NCBI GenBank assembly: GCA_947259575.1
Contig: CAMYMU010000019.1
Coordinates: 1 to 64,000 of the forward strand
Reading direction: 5' to 3'
DNA from: an uncultured Ectothiorhodospiraceae bacterium
GTDB lineage: Bacteria > Pseudomonadota > Gammaproteobacteria > UBA6429 > Thiohalophilaceae
Length of the DNA: 64,000 bases
Part shown: one piece after another, positions 16,202 to 25,519 of the stretch
Layout: the number at the start of each line of letters is the position of its first letter
How positions within the stretch are numbered: the stretch's first letter is position 1
Notes under the pieces: generated by a model
What the model was told of the DNA's origin: nothing
Seen by the model: the letters and a program-made list of their open reading frames with translations, nothing else
The model's database searches: none
Made by a program: the position numbers and the translations under genes

Positions 16202-16465
16202 TTAGTCACTGCCTGTCATTAAACTATCTAACTGGCCTTCCATATGTAACTCGGTAAGATCAGTAAATCCACCTATCCATTTCCCATCGATGACAATTTG
16301 TGGAACCATGCGCGCACCATCAGTGACTTCAATCATTTCTTTTAACTCAGCCCGGTCTTGATCGACACGTGCCTCTGTATAATCGATTCCCCATTTTGAT
16401 AACAAGTTTTTAGTGTTGTCACAAACAGGGCAAGTGCCGGTACTGAATATTTTTACTCGTGCCAT
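16202..16465 (-). CDS. Glutaredoxin-like protein
   Basis: The 87-residue product is a single glutaredoxin fold. The redox site is CPVC (12-15), and the glutathione-binding cis-Pro loop is RMVPQIVIDGKWIGGFTDL, as in GrxC-type proteins. The usual CPYC Tyr is Val here. It reduces disulfides or mixed glutathione disulfides in the cytoplasm. It converges on the molybdenum-carrier-like gene with 9 bp between stops. Confidence 0.93.
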   Translation of the reverse strand: MARVKIFSTGTCPVCDNTKNLLSKWGIDYTEARVDQDRAELKEMIEVTDGARMVPQIVIDGKWIGGFTDLTELHMEGQLDSLMTGSD

Positions 16466-16515
16466 GGTTATCTCTTAATGCTAATTATTGAGGCGGCTAT
16501 TATGCCCAAAGCTGC

Positions 16516-17943
16516 TTATCGATAAAAGAGTAAAATGGTACTGAGGTAGAGCAAGTTGCCAACACTGTGGATAAGGATGCCAGGTAACAGGCTGCGATAC
16601 TTTTCATAGGCATAGGCAAGAATAAGGCCGCTCCAGAAAATCGAAAGAAAACCATTCAGTGATTTCAGGTGCAGGACACTAAACAACATAGCGCTGATCA
16701 CTATCGCAAGTGTTGGTGAGAGTCTTTGTCGAAACGAAGTATAGATTAGACCGCGAAAACCGATTTCTTCGAAGATCGGTGTCCATACGATTATATTAAT
16801 GACGCTAAAAATGACAGTCTCGGTTGGCCCGAAGACAAGACGTTCTTGTATTCCCTGTGCCCAATGGCTGCCGAGGCCAAGCTGCCAGGTTCCCCAGCCG
16901 ATTAACATTAACCCGATGAGTTCTAGTGCGAGCAGAGCACCAGTGAGGGCGAAAAAATCACGGAATTTAACTTCGCCAAGCGAGAGACCAAATGCCGAAA
17001 TAAGGTTTAACCCACGTGGTTTTAATAAATGGCGATATATGAGCCATAACATTGGCAATGATGCAAAGAAGGTACTCCATAAGGTAAGGATGCTGGGTTT
17101 GAAAAAGTGACTGGAAAGCAGGTGAAGCCCTAACCATATCAACATGCCATAGACCGCAGCTCTAATCGCCACTGCTATGCCATCATAGAATGACCAGGGT
17201 TTGTCAAGAATGTCGTTGTTCCATGGTGGTTTGATATAAAAGATTCGATAACGAATCATAATATAAAGACCGATCAGGATAACAAAGGCAATCGAGAGTG
17301 CCATCTCTGTGACATGCTGGCGCAATCGCTGACCATTTTCTAACAAACGATCAGAGAATAATTTTATAAAATAGGGTTTATCCAAACGAGTGTTGATACG
17401 TAGGCGCAATCGATCCTTGGCCCAGCCAGTTGGTACCATGGTCGCCCCGGTAAACACCTCAGGTGAAAAGAGTTGTTGGTAATTATCAAAGTAGGCATAG
17501 CGCACCGCAGCTGCAATGACTTCCTCTTCCGGGTTATTATCAAAGCGAGTCAAGGCGGCATTTAACTCCTCCTTGTCGCGTAATTCAGCGATAGTAATTA
17601 ACCAACGTGCTTTTGTGTTCAGGATATCCCAGGATTCTGTGGTATCTGGATTTTTTTCCAGAAATTCGAGCACTTCTGCATAGGCGGCAATCGCATTGTC
17701 CTGCACTTGTTGTTGACTGCCAAAAAGAAAGGTATGTAGAGCCCGTTCGACGATATTGGTATTTTCATAGCCTTCATAAAAGGACATGTGTCTTTCCATT
17801 AGCCTGCCGGCTGAAGGACCGAGATATTTTAATTCTTCAAGGCGAGTTGTATCTTTGAATGGATTAAATAGATACCAGAACAGGACAATCAAGATACATG
17901 CGTAAGCAATGGTCAGGATGAGGTGGGTTTTCGAGTGGTTCAT
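16516..17943 (-). CDS. CPBP-family intramembrane metalloprotease with long periplasmic region
   Basis: The 475-residue protein has one N-terminal helix (about 8-27), a soluble region to about 210, then about eight membrane helices. The CPBP (CAAX protease and bacteriocin-processing, Rce1-like) motifs are clear: EEIGFRGLIYTSF and the later FSVLHL, with the final GILIHSVGNL supplying the last His. The soluble insert of about 180 residues is unusual and looks helical (VQDNAIAAYAEVLEFLEKN), so it may recruit substrate. The ATG at 17943 is used; an in-frame TTG lies 12 bp upstream. Confidence 0.88.
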   Translation of the reverse strand: MNHSKTHLILTIAYACILIVLFWYLFNPFKDTTRLEELKYLGPSAGRLMERHMSFYEGYENTNIVERALHTFLFGSQQQVQDNAIAAYAEVLEFLEKNPDTTESWDILNTKARWLITIAELRDKEELNAALTRFDNNPEEEVIAAAVRYAYFDNYQQLFSPEVFTGATMVPTGWAKDRLRLRINTRLDKPYFIKLFSDRLLENGQRLRQHVTEMALSIAFVILIGLYIMIRYRIFYIKPPWNNDILDKPWSFYDGIAVAIRAAVYGMLIWLGLHLLSSHFFKPSILTLWSTFFASLPMLWLIYRHLLKPRGLNLISAFGLSLGEVKFRDFFALTGALLALELIGLMLIGWGTWQLGLGSHWAQGIQERLVFGPTETVIFSVINIIVWTPIFEEIGFRGLIYTSFRQRLSPTLAIVISAMLFSVLHLKSLNGFLSIFWSGLILAYAYEKYRSLLPGILIHSVGNLLYLSTILLFYR

Positions 17944-18030
17944 CAACAGCGTCAAGTATAATTATTATTCGTGATTCAGGCTTATCTTATTAATAATAGG
18001 CTATCTCAGTATGCTGTCCAATCCTGCCTT

Positions 18031-19026
18031 TTAGTAATTTTGCTTTCTTTTGTTGTACTGGCTTTCTGTCTTGTGTCCAGATACCTTTCGAATAGCCGCC
18101 TCAACTAATATTTTTTTCAATAAGGCCTTATCGCATATTTCTGGATAGAGTCGATAATGTTTTTCAACCGCGAATGGTCGTTTTTGTGCCGCTTGTTCAA
18201 GCTGAGTTCTTTTATCAGGACTAAGGTGCGGAAGTGTTAATAACACCGGTGATAACCAGGAGATGTAGTCATACGTGATCAGTCTTTGGTCACTGTCTCC
18301 CCAAGTAGTTTGTATGCCGAGTGCTGGAAATTCATCAGCAGCTAGTAGTTTATTTTCGAGTTTGCTATTTTTTCTATTCACGGCGACTATTTTACCAGCT
18401 CCAGTACCAGCATCATCACGTTTAACCCAAATTGCTGTTGCATTAGTACCAACCTGGTCTTTAATCACATTGCTCAAAATATCTTTTGCATGCACGCTAT
18501 TAGCTACATTTTGCTGGCGAGCTAAGAATGCTGTTGTGCTAAAGCTATTGTCATTATGTTCACAGGGATACCAGCTCGGGACTCGTGCAAACACAGGTTC
18601 TTCGTCCCCGGTTGCGCTGTCGATTAGCACCAGAGGACGATATGTTTTGGCATCGAGCAACCAACATTCATAGTCATCTCTTGCCGTAAAGGGGACCTGT
18701 TCATGCTGCGTGGTTAAGAGCTCAACCAGATCCTGTACTGACTGTTCGACATGTTCCTGGTAGAGTGTTGGGTGAACGGGGGTTTTTGCCAGCTCATCGG
18801 TCTTGGACCAGATACCATACATGAAATAACGATCGTAATTGCTTGGGATGGCAAGTTCTTGCCATGGCGTGTGGTAAATTTCACTTTGGATCTGGATGCG
18901 CCAGTTAATTCCGTCTGTGCTGACTGCTCGCGCATTTTCTGTTTCCAGCACTTGAGCAACTCCAGTGAAGGGATTGAGTAACCGCATACTGTAACAGTTG
19001 GGTAACGCCACTATAAACCGCCGCAT
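18031..19026 (-). CDS. Hypothetical protein of about 331 residues
   Basis: I do not recognise this protein. It is soluble, has no signal peptide, and has a two-part look. The first half is rich in aromatic residues (INWRIQIQSEIYHTPWQELA, YDRYFMYGIWSK). The second half holds ATAIWVKRDDAGTGAGK and ITYDYISWLSPVLLTLPHLS, then a helical end. The ATG at 19026 (MRRF) is preferred; the frame continues to a TTG 48 bp upstream without an RBS. Flanks are the CPBP protease (same strand, 88 bp after) and divergent sixA. Confidence 0.75.
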   Translation of the reverse strand: MRRFIVALPNCYSMRLLNPFTGVAQVLETENARAVSTDGINWRIQIQSEIYHTPWQELAIPSNYDRYFMYGIWSKTDELAKTPVHPTLYQEHVEQSVQDLVELLTTQHEQVPFTARDDYECWLLDAKTYRPLVLIDSATGDEEPVFARVPSWYPCEHNDNSFSTTAFLARQQNVANSVHAKDILSNVIKDQVGTNATAIWVKRDDAGTGAGKIVAVNRKNSKLENKLLAADEFPALGIQTTWGDSDQRLITYDYISWLSPVLLTLPHLSPDKRTQLEQAAQKRPFAVEKHYRLYPEICDKALLKKILVEAAIRKVSGHKTESQYNKRKQNY

Positions 19027-19231
19027 TCTAGTTATACTTGTGTTCAATATATCTGTATTGTTTAAATATACCAAGAGTTCAATGAGCTACCCTGTAGAAA
19101 TAACCATAAATTTTATCCGATTAAATTTCGCTATAAAATGCCAATGGAAAGCTGTAGCCTAAACACGTAAGATCACTTTATAAATAGATAGAATTTGTTT
19201 CACAGATGCTTTCCCAAGGGTGGTTCATGTT

Positions 19232-19735
19232 ATGAGTGAACTCTATATATTAAGACACTGCAAGTCGGACTGGGATGGTAGCTTTTCCCAGGACAGCGAT
19301 CGTGTTCTCTCTGAGCGTGGCTTGTCTGATGCAGCAAAACTTGGGGCCTGGATGAAACAGCAAGGCTATCAACCCGGTTATATTCTCTGCTCGACAGCTG
19401 TGCGTGCTCAACAAACTATCCAGATAGTGTGTCAACAACTAGGAATTGCAGACAGTGATATTCATTATAAATCAGAGTTGTATTTGGCCGGTCTCAACAG
19501 GTTGTTAACGACCGTTACCGATAACAGAGATAAGCCAGGACCATTATTATTAGTTGGCCATAATCCTGGTATGGACGAGCTGGTGACATATCTTGCTAGT
19601 AGTGAAGTGCCATTGACGAATCAGGGTAAACTAATGACAACCGGCTGCCTTGCGCGTTTTAAACTTCCTGATCAGAATCAGGGATTACAGAATCAAGCTG
19701 AGTTACTTTCCATTACTCGGCCATCAGAAATATAA
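19232..19735 (+). CDS. sixA: SixA-like phosphohistidine phosphatase
   Basis: The 167-residue protein is a small histidine phosphatase. The catalytic RHG motif appears as LRHCKSDWD (about 7-15), with His8 the phosphate acceptor; Cys in place of Gly is common in SixA-like members. The second catalytic His is in LLVGHNPGMDEL. SixA removes phosphate from His of phosphotransfer proteins such as ArcB or PTS components. The ATG at 19232 is preferred over a GTG four codons earlier. The next gene follows after 11 bp. Confidence 0.9.
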   Translation: MSELYILRHCKSDWDGSFSQDSDRVLSERGLSDAAKLGAWMKQQGYQPGYILCSTAVRAQQTIQIVCQQLGIADSDIHYKSELYLAGLNRLLTTVTDNRDKPGPLLLVGHNPGMDELVTYLASSEVPLTNQGKLMTTGCLARFKLPDQNQGLQNQAELLSITRPSEI

Positions 19736-19746
19736 AGGAGTTAATT

Positions 19747-20337
19747 TTGTCACAAGCGATCGATCAACAAGCCATACAACAACTTTTTCTTGATGCACGA
19801 AGCTACAATGGTTGGTTAGATAAACCAGTTAGCGAAGAACAGCTAAAACAGTTATATGAGCTGACTAAAATGGGGCCCACTAGTGCCAACGCATGCCCCG
19901 CCAGATTTGTCTTTGTGAGTTCAGATGAAGCAAAGCAAAAGCTAAAAGGATGCCTGGACGAAGGTAATGTTGAAAAATCTATGACTGCCCCGGTGGTTGT
20001 CATTATCGGCATGGATATGGAATTTTATGAGCAGTTACCGGTGTTGTTCCCGCATGGTGACGCAAGAAGCTGGTATGTCGGTAAAGATGAAAAAATACTT
20101 GAAACTGCCTTTCGAAATAGTTCACTACAAGGTGCCTATCTTATTATGGCTATCAGAAGCCTGGGGCTGGATGCCGGGCCGATGTCGGGTTTTAATAGTG
20201 ATAAATTAGATGCGACTTTCTTCCCTGATGGTAAGATAAAATCTAATTTCATCTGTGCGTTTGGCTATGGTGACACTAGTAAGCTCTATCCAAGAGGTCC
20301 ACGTTTGTCCTTTGATGAAGCTGCGGTCATCGAATAG
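19747..20337 (+). CDS. rutE: RutE-like nitroreductase-family reductase
   Basis: The 196-residue protein follows RutE (malonic semialdehyde reductase, HadB/RutE subfamily of nitroreductases) almost motif for motif: LFLDARSYNGWLDKPV, MGPTSANACPARFVFV, APVVVIIGMD, FPHGDARSW, ETAFRNSSLQGAYL, GLDAGPMSGF and YGDTSKLYPRGPRLSFDEA. It binds FMN and reduces an aldehyde or quinone-like substrate with NAD(P)H. No other rut genes are near, so a pyrimidine-degradation role is not supported by context. The TTG start is secure because AAGGAG lies 6 bases upstream. Confidence 0.88.
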   Translation: MSQAIDQQAIQQLFLDARSYNGWLDKPVSEEQLKQLYELTKMGPTSANACPARFVFVSSDEAKQKLKGCLDEGNVEKSMTAPVVVIIGMDMEFYEQLPVLFPHGDARSWYVGKDEKILETAFRNSSLQGAYLIMAIRSLGLDAGPMSGFNSDKLDATFFPDGKIKSNFICAFGYGDTSKLYPRGPRLSFDEAAVIE

Positions 20338-20440
20338 GGCATAAAATCATCAGATAAGTATTATTATCGGAATAAGTAATATTATTGGGAGCAGCTATAC
20401 TAAACAATAATATTCAATATCATGGTACTGTGACTCGCCC

Positions 20441-21544
20441 ATGTCAGCTATTAAGGCATCCATAACGCCCCTAACAAAATATAACGAGGACTTAATTAAA
20501 CCTGGTTTCAAGAAAGACCCACTCCAGCAGCACGCTGTAGAGTCACTTTCTTTTCTATACAACACTTTACGCCAGTCTGTAGAGACCCCACCTGGTTTTT
20601 TACAACGCTTATTGGGTAAAGCAACAACCACTCCTGGTATCTACTTAGTTGGTTCAGTTGGGCGCGGCAAGACTTACCTCATGGACTTGTTTTACGAATG
20701 TCTGCAAGGGATGAAGGCAAAGCGAGTGCATTATCATCGCTTCATGCTGGATATCCATGAAAAATTAAAACACCTGCCAAAGTCACCGGATCCACTCTTA
20801 ATTGTCTCAAAAGAGATCGCAGATCAAACACAAGTACTCTGCCTGGATGAATTTCATGTCACTGATGTGGCCGATGCTATGCTGCTAACTGGGTTGTTGA
20901 ATACGCTATTTAAAAATGGTGTGACCCTGGTGGTGACATCCAATACCCATATTGATGATTTATATTTAAATGGACTACAACGTGAACGGTTTATGTCCGC
21001 GATCCACTTGTTAAAAGACTATACGGCCGAATTTGATCTTGAAAAGGGAATTGACTATCGCTTGTTGCATCTGGAGGAGGGTGGGACATTCCTGGTTGAT
21101 AAAGATAACAATAATAAAAATTGGCTAGAAGAGCGGTTCACAGAACTATGTCCCACTTCGATTAATTATTCTGCAGAGCTTGAGATTCATAATCGGACCT
21201 TGCAAACTATCGCTCTTTCTGATGATGTCGTGTGGTTTGATTTTTCAGAATTGTGTGACACTCCACGTGCCGCTAAAGATTACCTTGAGATAGCCAAACA
21301 ATTTCATAGTGTGGTCGTTAGCAACATTCCGGTATTGTTGCCTGCTAAAGATAGTGCCGCAAAACGTTTTATGCATTTAATCGATGCCTTATATGATCAT
21401 AGGGTGAAATTAATTGCTACCGCGGAGGAAACTCCAGAGCAGTTATATCAAGGCAATATGCTGGTTGGCATGTTTGACCGGACGGTGAGTCGGTTGATCG
21501 AGATGGCCAGTCATGATTATTTGGCGATGGCGCATCGACCATAA
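20441..21544 (+). CDS. zapE: Cell division protein ZapE (AFG1-like ATPase)
   Basis: The 367-residue ATPase has the AFG1/ZapE order: TPLTKYNEDLIKPGFKKDPL at the front, Walker A in LVGSVGRGKTYLMD (about 67-80), VHYHRFMLDIHEKL, Walker B in VLCLDEFHVTDVADAM and VTSNTHIDDLYLNGLQRERF. It ends with the conserved MLVGMFDRTVSRLIEMAS. ZapE acts at the Z-ring in E. coli and binds FtsZ. In enterobacteria the gene often precedes rplM-rpsI; here it stands alone, followed by a terminator. Confidence 0.95.
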   Translation: MSAIKASITPLTKYNEDLIKPGFKKDPLQQHAVESLSFLYNTLRQSVETPPGFLQRLLGKATTTPGIYLVGSVGRGKTYLMDLFYECLQGMKAKRVHYHRFMLDIHEKLKHLPKSPDPLLIVSKEIADQTQVLCLDEFHVTDVADAMLLTGLLNTLFKNGVTLVVTSNTHIDDLYLNGLQRERFMSAIHLLKDYTAEFDLEKGIDYRLLHLEEGGTFLVDKDNNNKNWLEERFTELCPTSINYSAELEIHNRTLQTIALSDDVVWFDFSELCDTPRAAKDYLEIAKQFHSVVVSNIPVLLPAKDSAAKRFMHLIDALYDHRVKLIATAEETPEQLYQGNMLVGMFDRTVSRLIEMASHDYLAMAHRP

Positions 21545-21557
21545 AGTTAGGGGCATA

Positions 21558-21587
21558 AAAAAAGGAAGCGAGTTGCTTCCTTTTTAA
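21558..21587. terminator. Bidirectional intrinsic terminator
   Basis: AAAGGAAGC-GAGTT-GCTTCCTTTTT has a 9-bp stem with an A-run before and a T-run after. It lies between convergent zapE and the phosphate-binding protein gene and can end both. Confidence 0.93.
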
Positions 21588-21605
21588 ATTAGTTGACTTT
21601 TTTAA

Positions 21606-22493
21606 TTAACGCACATCAAAACCATAGATCAACATTTTAGACATCAGGTGTGGTGCATCCATATAAGGCACAGTGCCATTCTCGCGAATAATTTTGCGGC
21701 CTTCTTTAGAACGGGCAAAGGCAACAAAGCGCTTAACCTTTGGTGATGGTGTTGGTGTCGTCACCAGGTAGAGTGGGCGATATAAACCATAGGAGCCGTT
21801 CTTAACATTTTCATATGTTGGTGACTTGTTATCCATGCTGATAATTTTCACATTGCGTTTACGTGCCGAACTGACACCGGTAATAGCGATGGCATCAACT
21901 CGTTTTTCGACTGATCGTTCGATGGGTCCAGAGGAGCGTTTGATATTCCGTTTTGAGGTTTTAAATTCAATGTTTGAATCAGCAAACAGGTATTGGCGAA
22001 TAGCATAACCGACACCAGAGATCTTGCCGCGACGTACATAGAGCTGGATGGGCATGTTCTTTCCTCCAACCTGACGCCAGTTGGTAATTTTACCTAGATA
22101 GATATCCTGTACTTGTTTACGCGAGAGGTTCTTAACGGGATTCTTTTTATTAATGATTATGACTAGTGCATCCCAGGCAACGGGGTGTAACGAGGCATGT
22201 AGCTCGGAACGATCTTCACCCGGCAGGCTCATGCGACAGCTGCCACCCATGTCCGAGCTGTGCTTGACAGTATCACGGATGCCACGCGTGGCGCCGCCAC
22301 CCTTGAGCTGTATTTTGATACCGGTTTTTGTTTCATAGGCCTTGGCAAGCTCCGCCATAAAGGCCTTTTTAGTGATGCCACAGCCAGCCCAATTGATAAT
22401 ACTTTCAGATTCGATCGCCTGGGCTGGTGTCTGGTACGCGAGTACGACAACAAATACAGCAACCAACATATGTACAACTCTCGCTAACCCCAT
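21606..22493 (-). CDS. PstS-like phosphate-binding periplasmic protein
   Basis: The start is placed at the ATG at 22493 because GAGGA lies 6 bases upstream; the open frame extends 117 bp further but without an RBS. The 295-residue product has a signal peptide ending at TPAQA. The mature part shows the PBP/PstS-like pattern: GGGATRGIRDTVKHSSDMGG, NPVKNLSRKQVQDIYLGKI, NWRQVGG and VKRFVAFARSKEGRKIIREN. It is short for a classical PstS and lacks pstCAB or phoU beside it. It may serve as a stand-alone phosphate or anion sensor rather than an ABC transporter component. Confidence 0.85.
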   Translation of the reverse strand: MGLARVVHMLVAVFVVVLAYQTPAQAIESESIINWAGCGITKKAFMAELAKAYETKTGIKIQLKGGGATRGIRDTVKHSSDMGGSCRMSLPGEDRSELHASLHPVAWDALVIIINKKNPVKNLSRKQVQDIYLGKITNWRQVGGKNMPIQLYVRRGKISGVGYAIRQYLFADSNIEFKTSKRNIKRSSGPIERSVEKRVDAIAITGVSSARKRNVKIISMDNKSPTYENVKNGSYGLYRPLYLVTTPTPSPKVKRFVAFARSKEGRKIIRENGTVPYMDAPHLMSKMLIYGFDVR

Positions 22494-22651
22494 GATATTC
22501 CTCATTGATTTCTCTAATATTAATACGGATATAGGATGCGCTTTTATTGCGCATATGACAATATGCCATAGGGTATAAAAAATGTAGGGAAAATACCAAA
22601 TACAGAGCATGTACTTGGCGTTTTTACTTTAAAAATCAGTTGCTTAAATGA

Positions 22652-23110
22652 TTAAGCAACAACCTGGCGGGGGTACAGCTGGGTTTCTACCTTGGTGAAA
22701 AGGTCGCTGCGGATGATGGGTTTGCTCAAGAAGTCATTCGCACCTAGCTTGGTCAGCCAAAACTGTTCAGTTGGCTGTTCGGTGGCACTGATAATGATAA
22801 TCGGGATGCTATGGGTTGATGGATCCTTGCGTATCTTGCGGGTTGCCTGAAAACCATTTAAGCCAGGCATAATCACGTCCATCAGGATGATATCGGGTTG
22901 ATGTGCTTTTGCGAGTTCAATGGCCGTCATACCGTCATAGGCCTCCATGACGTAGTAGCCATCTTGCTCTAAAACAGCTCGTAATCCGTGTACCACAGTG
23001 CGGGAATCATCGACCACCAGGACCTTGATAACTCTACTTTTGGGTAACCTTTGCTTTGCGCGGCGCTCGTTACTTACAGAACGACGATTAAACAAACTTT
23101 TAAGATCCAT
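22652..23110 (-). CDS. Single-domain response regulator with basic N-terminal arm
   Basis: The 152-residue protein is a CheY-like receiver preceded by about 28 basic residues (SLFNRRSVSNERRAKQRLPK). The receiver shows VVDDSRTVVHG, the phospho-acceptor Asp in IILMDVIMPGLNG, the switch Thr/Ser in IIIISA and the closing Lys in FLSKPI. There is no output domain. The pattern is closest to PilG/PilH-type receivers that control twitching or polarity, but no pil or chp genes are present. The start is the ATG at 23110 with GGGAG upstream. Confidence 0.9.
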   Translation of the reverse strand: MDLKSLFNRRSVSNERRAKQRLPKSRVIKVLVVDDSRTVVHGLRAVLEQDGYYVMEAYDGMTAIELAKAHQPDIILMDVIMPGLNGFQATRKIRKDPSTHSIPIIIISATEQPTEQFWLTKLGANDFLSKPIIRSDLFTKVETQLYPRQVVA

Positions 23111-23328
23111 TACTGCTCCCATCAAATGTACATTACACTCTTACACGCAATTCTAGCTAGAATGGTTTCAATAAGACAACATATGCTAATAAACGAAACT
23201 GTTTTAAAAAATATAATAAAAACAATAAGTTATCTCTCTATGGTCTCAAATGAAATTAATCAAAACCTGTAACACATTGATTTTTAATAGCTAAAAATTT
23301 GTAAAAGTATGCAAATTTTGTAGGTTTA

Positions 23329-23931
23329 TTAACATTTCTGATCAAAAAAGTTTCGAATCAGACTCACTGCTTGATCCAGGTGTTGGAATTGATGATCGCC
23401 GCCTGGAAATGTGTGGCACTGGGCGCAGTTGGCGTAAACATTCAGAGAAGTTTGATAATCGATAACCTCATCACCTTGATCCAACAGCAGCAAAGTGGGC
23501 AGGGGTGAGTCGCAGGGACTGGATACATCATAGCGCAATAACTGTTGTAGTTCGGGCTCTGCGAAATAGTATTCTTCCCCGGTGTAATAGTTTGTCTGTC
23601 GTCCAAAATAAGGTGTCAGTGTGGTCGCCGGATCGAGAGCTGGGTTGATCATGACAACCGACCAAGTACTTTGAGTTGAAGTTGATTGATTAGAACTGAA
23701 GTGACGTGCAAGGTATTGAGCATAATAGCCACCGAGTGAAGTTCCGATCAGTACATTTTTGCCTTCGGGCTCGAGCCGTTCTGTAATATAGTCTTTCAAA
23801 TATTCAATAGCCGCATCAGGATCGGCAGGATAACTTGGCCGATAGAATGGGAACTCGGACAATTGTTCGGCAAAGTACTTGCCCTTGGCTGATTCACCAC
23901 TGCTGTTAAAACCGTGCAGGTAAATAAACAT
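23329..23931 (-). CDS. YqiA/YcfP-family alpha/beta-hydrolase (putative esterase)
   Basis: The 200-residue product starts directly with the family signature MFIYLHGFNSSGESAKG and carries the nucleophile elbow in VLIGTSLGGYYAQYLA (Ser at about 65). The acid is in LLLDQGDEVIDY and the catalytic His in FPGGDHQFQHLD. These are the UPF0227/YqiA-type esterases, active on short acyl or thioesters in vitro for YqiA. It is cytoplasmic, with no signal. It diverges from the LsrG-like gene. Confidence 0.9.
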   Translation of the reverse strand: MFIYLHGFNSSGESAKGKYFAEQLSEFPFYRPSYPADPDAAIEYLKDYITERLEPEGKNVLIGTSLGGYYAQYLARHFSSNQSTSTQSTWSVVMINPALDPATTLTPYFGRQTNYYTGEEYYFAEPELQQLLRYDVSSPCDSPLPTLLLLDQGDEVIDYQTSLNVYANCAQCHTFPGGDHQFQHLDQAVSLIRNFFDQKC

Positions 23932-23999
23932 ACTCGTTATTTGTCTCTATGTCTTTATTGCTATACTGCCATGCAGGATAGCAGACAAAGGAAAGTAAT

Positions 24000-24299
24000 A
24001 TGCAAATTACGATTGTGCATGTCCATGTAAAGCCACAACACATTCATGATTTCATCGAAGCTACAAAACAAAATCATCTTGCTTCTGTTAAGGAATCAGG
24101 TAATCGTCGTTTTGATGTCCTGCAATTGGCCGAGGATGACAATCATTTTGTTCTCTATGAAGCTTATGCAAGTGAAGCCGATGCAGCCGCGCACAAGCAA
24201 ACACAACATTACCTGACCTGGCGCGAGACAGTTGCCGACTGGATGGCCGAACCACGTAAGGGTGTGCAGTATCACGGCCTGTTTCCAACCGAGGCGTGA
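24000..24299 (+). CDS. LsrG-like antibiotic-biosynthesis-monooxygenase-fold protein
   Basis: The 99-residue ABM-fold protein closely follows LsrG in order: MQITIVHVHVKPQHIHDFIE, QNHLASVKESGNRRFDVLQL, HFVLYEAYASE and HYLTWRETVADWM-x-PRKG. LsrG isomerises phospho-AI-2 in AI-2 breakdown. There are no lsr transport or kinase genes here, so that substrate is not implied. It begins a pair with the iron alcohol dehydrogenase 6 bp downstream, suggesting that both act on the same small carbonyl compound. GGAAAG precedes the ATG. Confidence 0.88.
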   Translation: MQITIVHVHVKPQHIHDFIEATKQNHLASVKESGNRRFDVLQLAEDDNHFVLYEAYASEADAAAHKQTQHYLTWRETVADWMAEPRKGVQYHGLFPTEA

Positions 24300-24305
24300 A
24301 TAGTT

Positions 24306-25499
24306 ATGAATTCATTTGCTCCTTTTTCGATTGCACGCTTACCCCGGATTGAGTTTGGTCGGGGTGTGTTTTCTAAGCTGGATAAAATAATTGCTGGTTA
24401 TGGTCAACATGTGTTGATTGTAACGGGTGCAGGTTCATTGCAAGCAACAGAACACTGGCGATTATTGTTAAATGCGCTTGAGCAACATTCGATTCGATAT
24501 TCTCATTGCCAAGTCACGGGCGAACCCTCGCCACAATATGTTGATGACTCTGTGAAAAAATTTTCAGAGCAGGACATTGATGTCGTGTTAGGTATAGGAG
24601 GGGGGAGTGTCCTGGATGCGGCTAAGGCAATTGCAGGTTTACTGAAAGTTAAATCAAGCGTGATGGATTTCCTCGAAGGTGTTGGCCCTGAGCTACAGTA
24701 TGAAGGTCCGGCAGTGCCATTCATCGCAGTGCCGACAACTGCAGGAACAGGCAGTGAGGCAACCAAAAATGCCGTATTAAGCGTACAGGGACAAGATGGA
24801 TTTAAAAAGTCTTTTCGCGATGACAAATTAGTTGCTGAGTATGCTCTTGTAGATCCGGCGTTGTTGGCAAGTTGCAACCCAGAACTCATTGCCGCAAACG
24901 GAATGGATGCGCTGACACAACTTATGGAATCTTATGTCTCGTTACGTGCAAATGTTATGACTGATGCGCTGGCGATAAGTGGTTTACGCGCGGTCAGGGA
25001 TGGTTTACTTACCTGGTACCAAGATGGCGCAGCAGCATCTGAGGCCCAGGACAAAATGGCCTATGCCGCTATGCTATCGGGAATTACCCTGGCTCAGGTA
25101 GGACTAGGATCCGTGCATGGTCTGGCTTCACCTTTAGGTGCTTTTTATCCTATACCACACGGAGTTGTCTGCGGCACCCTGGTGGCGACGGCCACAGAGA
25201 TGAACGTTAAGGCGATGCTGGAGCGGGAGCCTGCCAACCCGGCACTAGCAAAGTATGCACGTTTAGGCGATGTTTTATCTGAGAAACGACATAGCTCAAA
25301 ACAAAACTCATGGCAGGCCTTGAATGCATTGCTTGCAGAATGGACTGAGACGATGCAGTTACCTCGCTTATCAACTTACGGCATCAAACAGGAACAGCTG
25401 GATAAAGTCGTAATGCATTCACGTGGCAGTAGTATGCAAACCAATCCCATCGTCTTGACGGATCAGGAAGTTAAACGCGTTCTGGAATTACGGTTGTAA
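24306..25499 (+). CDS. Iron-containing alcohol dehydrogenase
   Basis: The 397-residue protein matches group III Fe-ADHs. The NAD-binding loop is VVLGIGGGSVLDAAKAIAG (about 94-112), and PTTAGTGSEATKNAV follows at about 147. The metal region is ANGMDALTQLMESYVS, with Gln where FucO-type enzymes have the first His ligand, then GSVHGLASPLGAFYPIPHG with two His. The Gln variant is common in a subgroup of the family. It oxidises or reduces an unknown alcohol/aldehyde with NAD(P). It is coupled to the LsrG-like gene and followed 20 bp later by trmO. Confidence 0.92.
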   Translation: MNSFAPFSIARLPRIEFGRGVFSKLDKIIAGYGQHVLIVTGAGSLQATEHWRLLLNALEQHSIRYSHCQVTGEPSPQYVDDSVKKFSEQDIDVVLGIGGGSVLDAAKAIAGLLKVKSSVMDFLEGVGPELQYEGPAVPFIAVPTTAGTGSEATKNAVLSVQGQDGFKKSFRDDKLVAEYALVDPALLASCNPELIAANGMDALTQLMESYVSLRANVMTDALAISGLRAVRDGLLTWYQDGAAASEAQDKMAYAAMLSGITLAQVGLGSVHGLASPLGAFYPIPHGVVCGTLVATATEMNVKAMLEREPANPALAKYARLGDVLSEKRHSSKQNSWQALNALLAEWTETMQLPRLSTYGIKQEQLDKVVMHSRGSSMQTNPIVLTDQEVKRVLELRL

Positions 25500-25519
25500 A
25501 ATAGAGTGAGCCAATCAAA

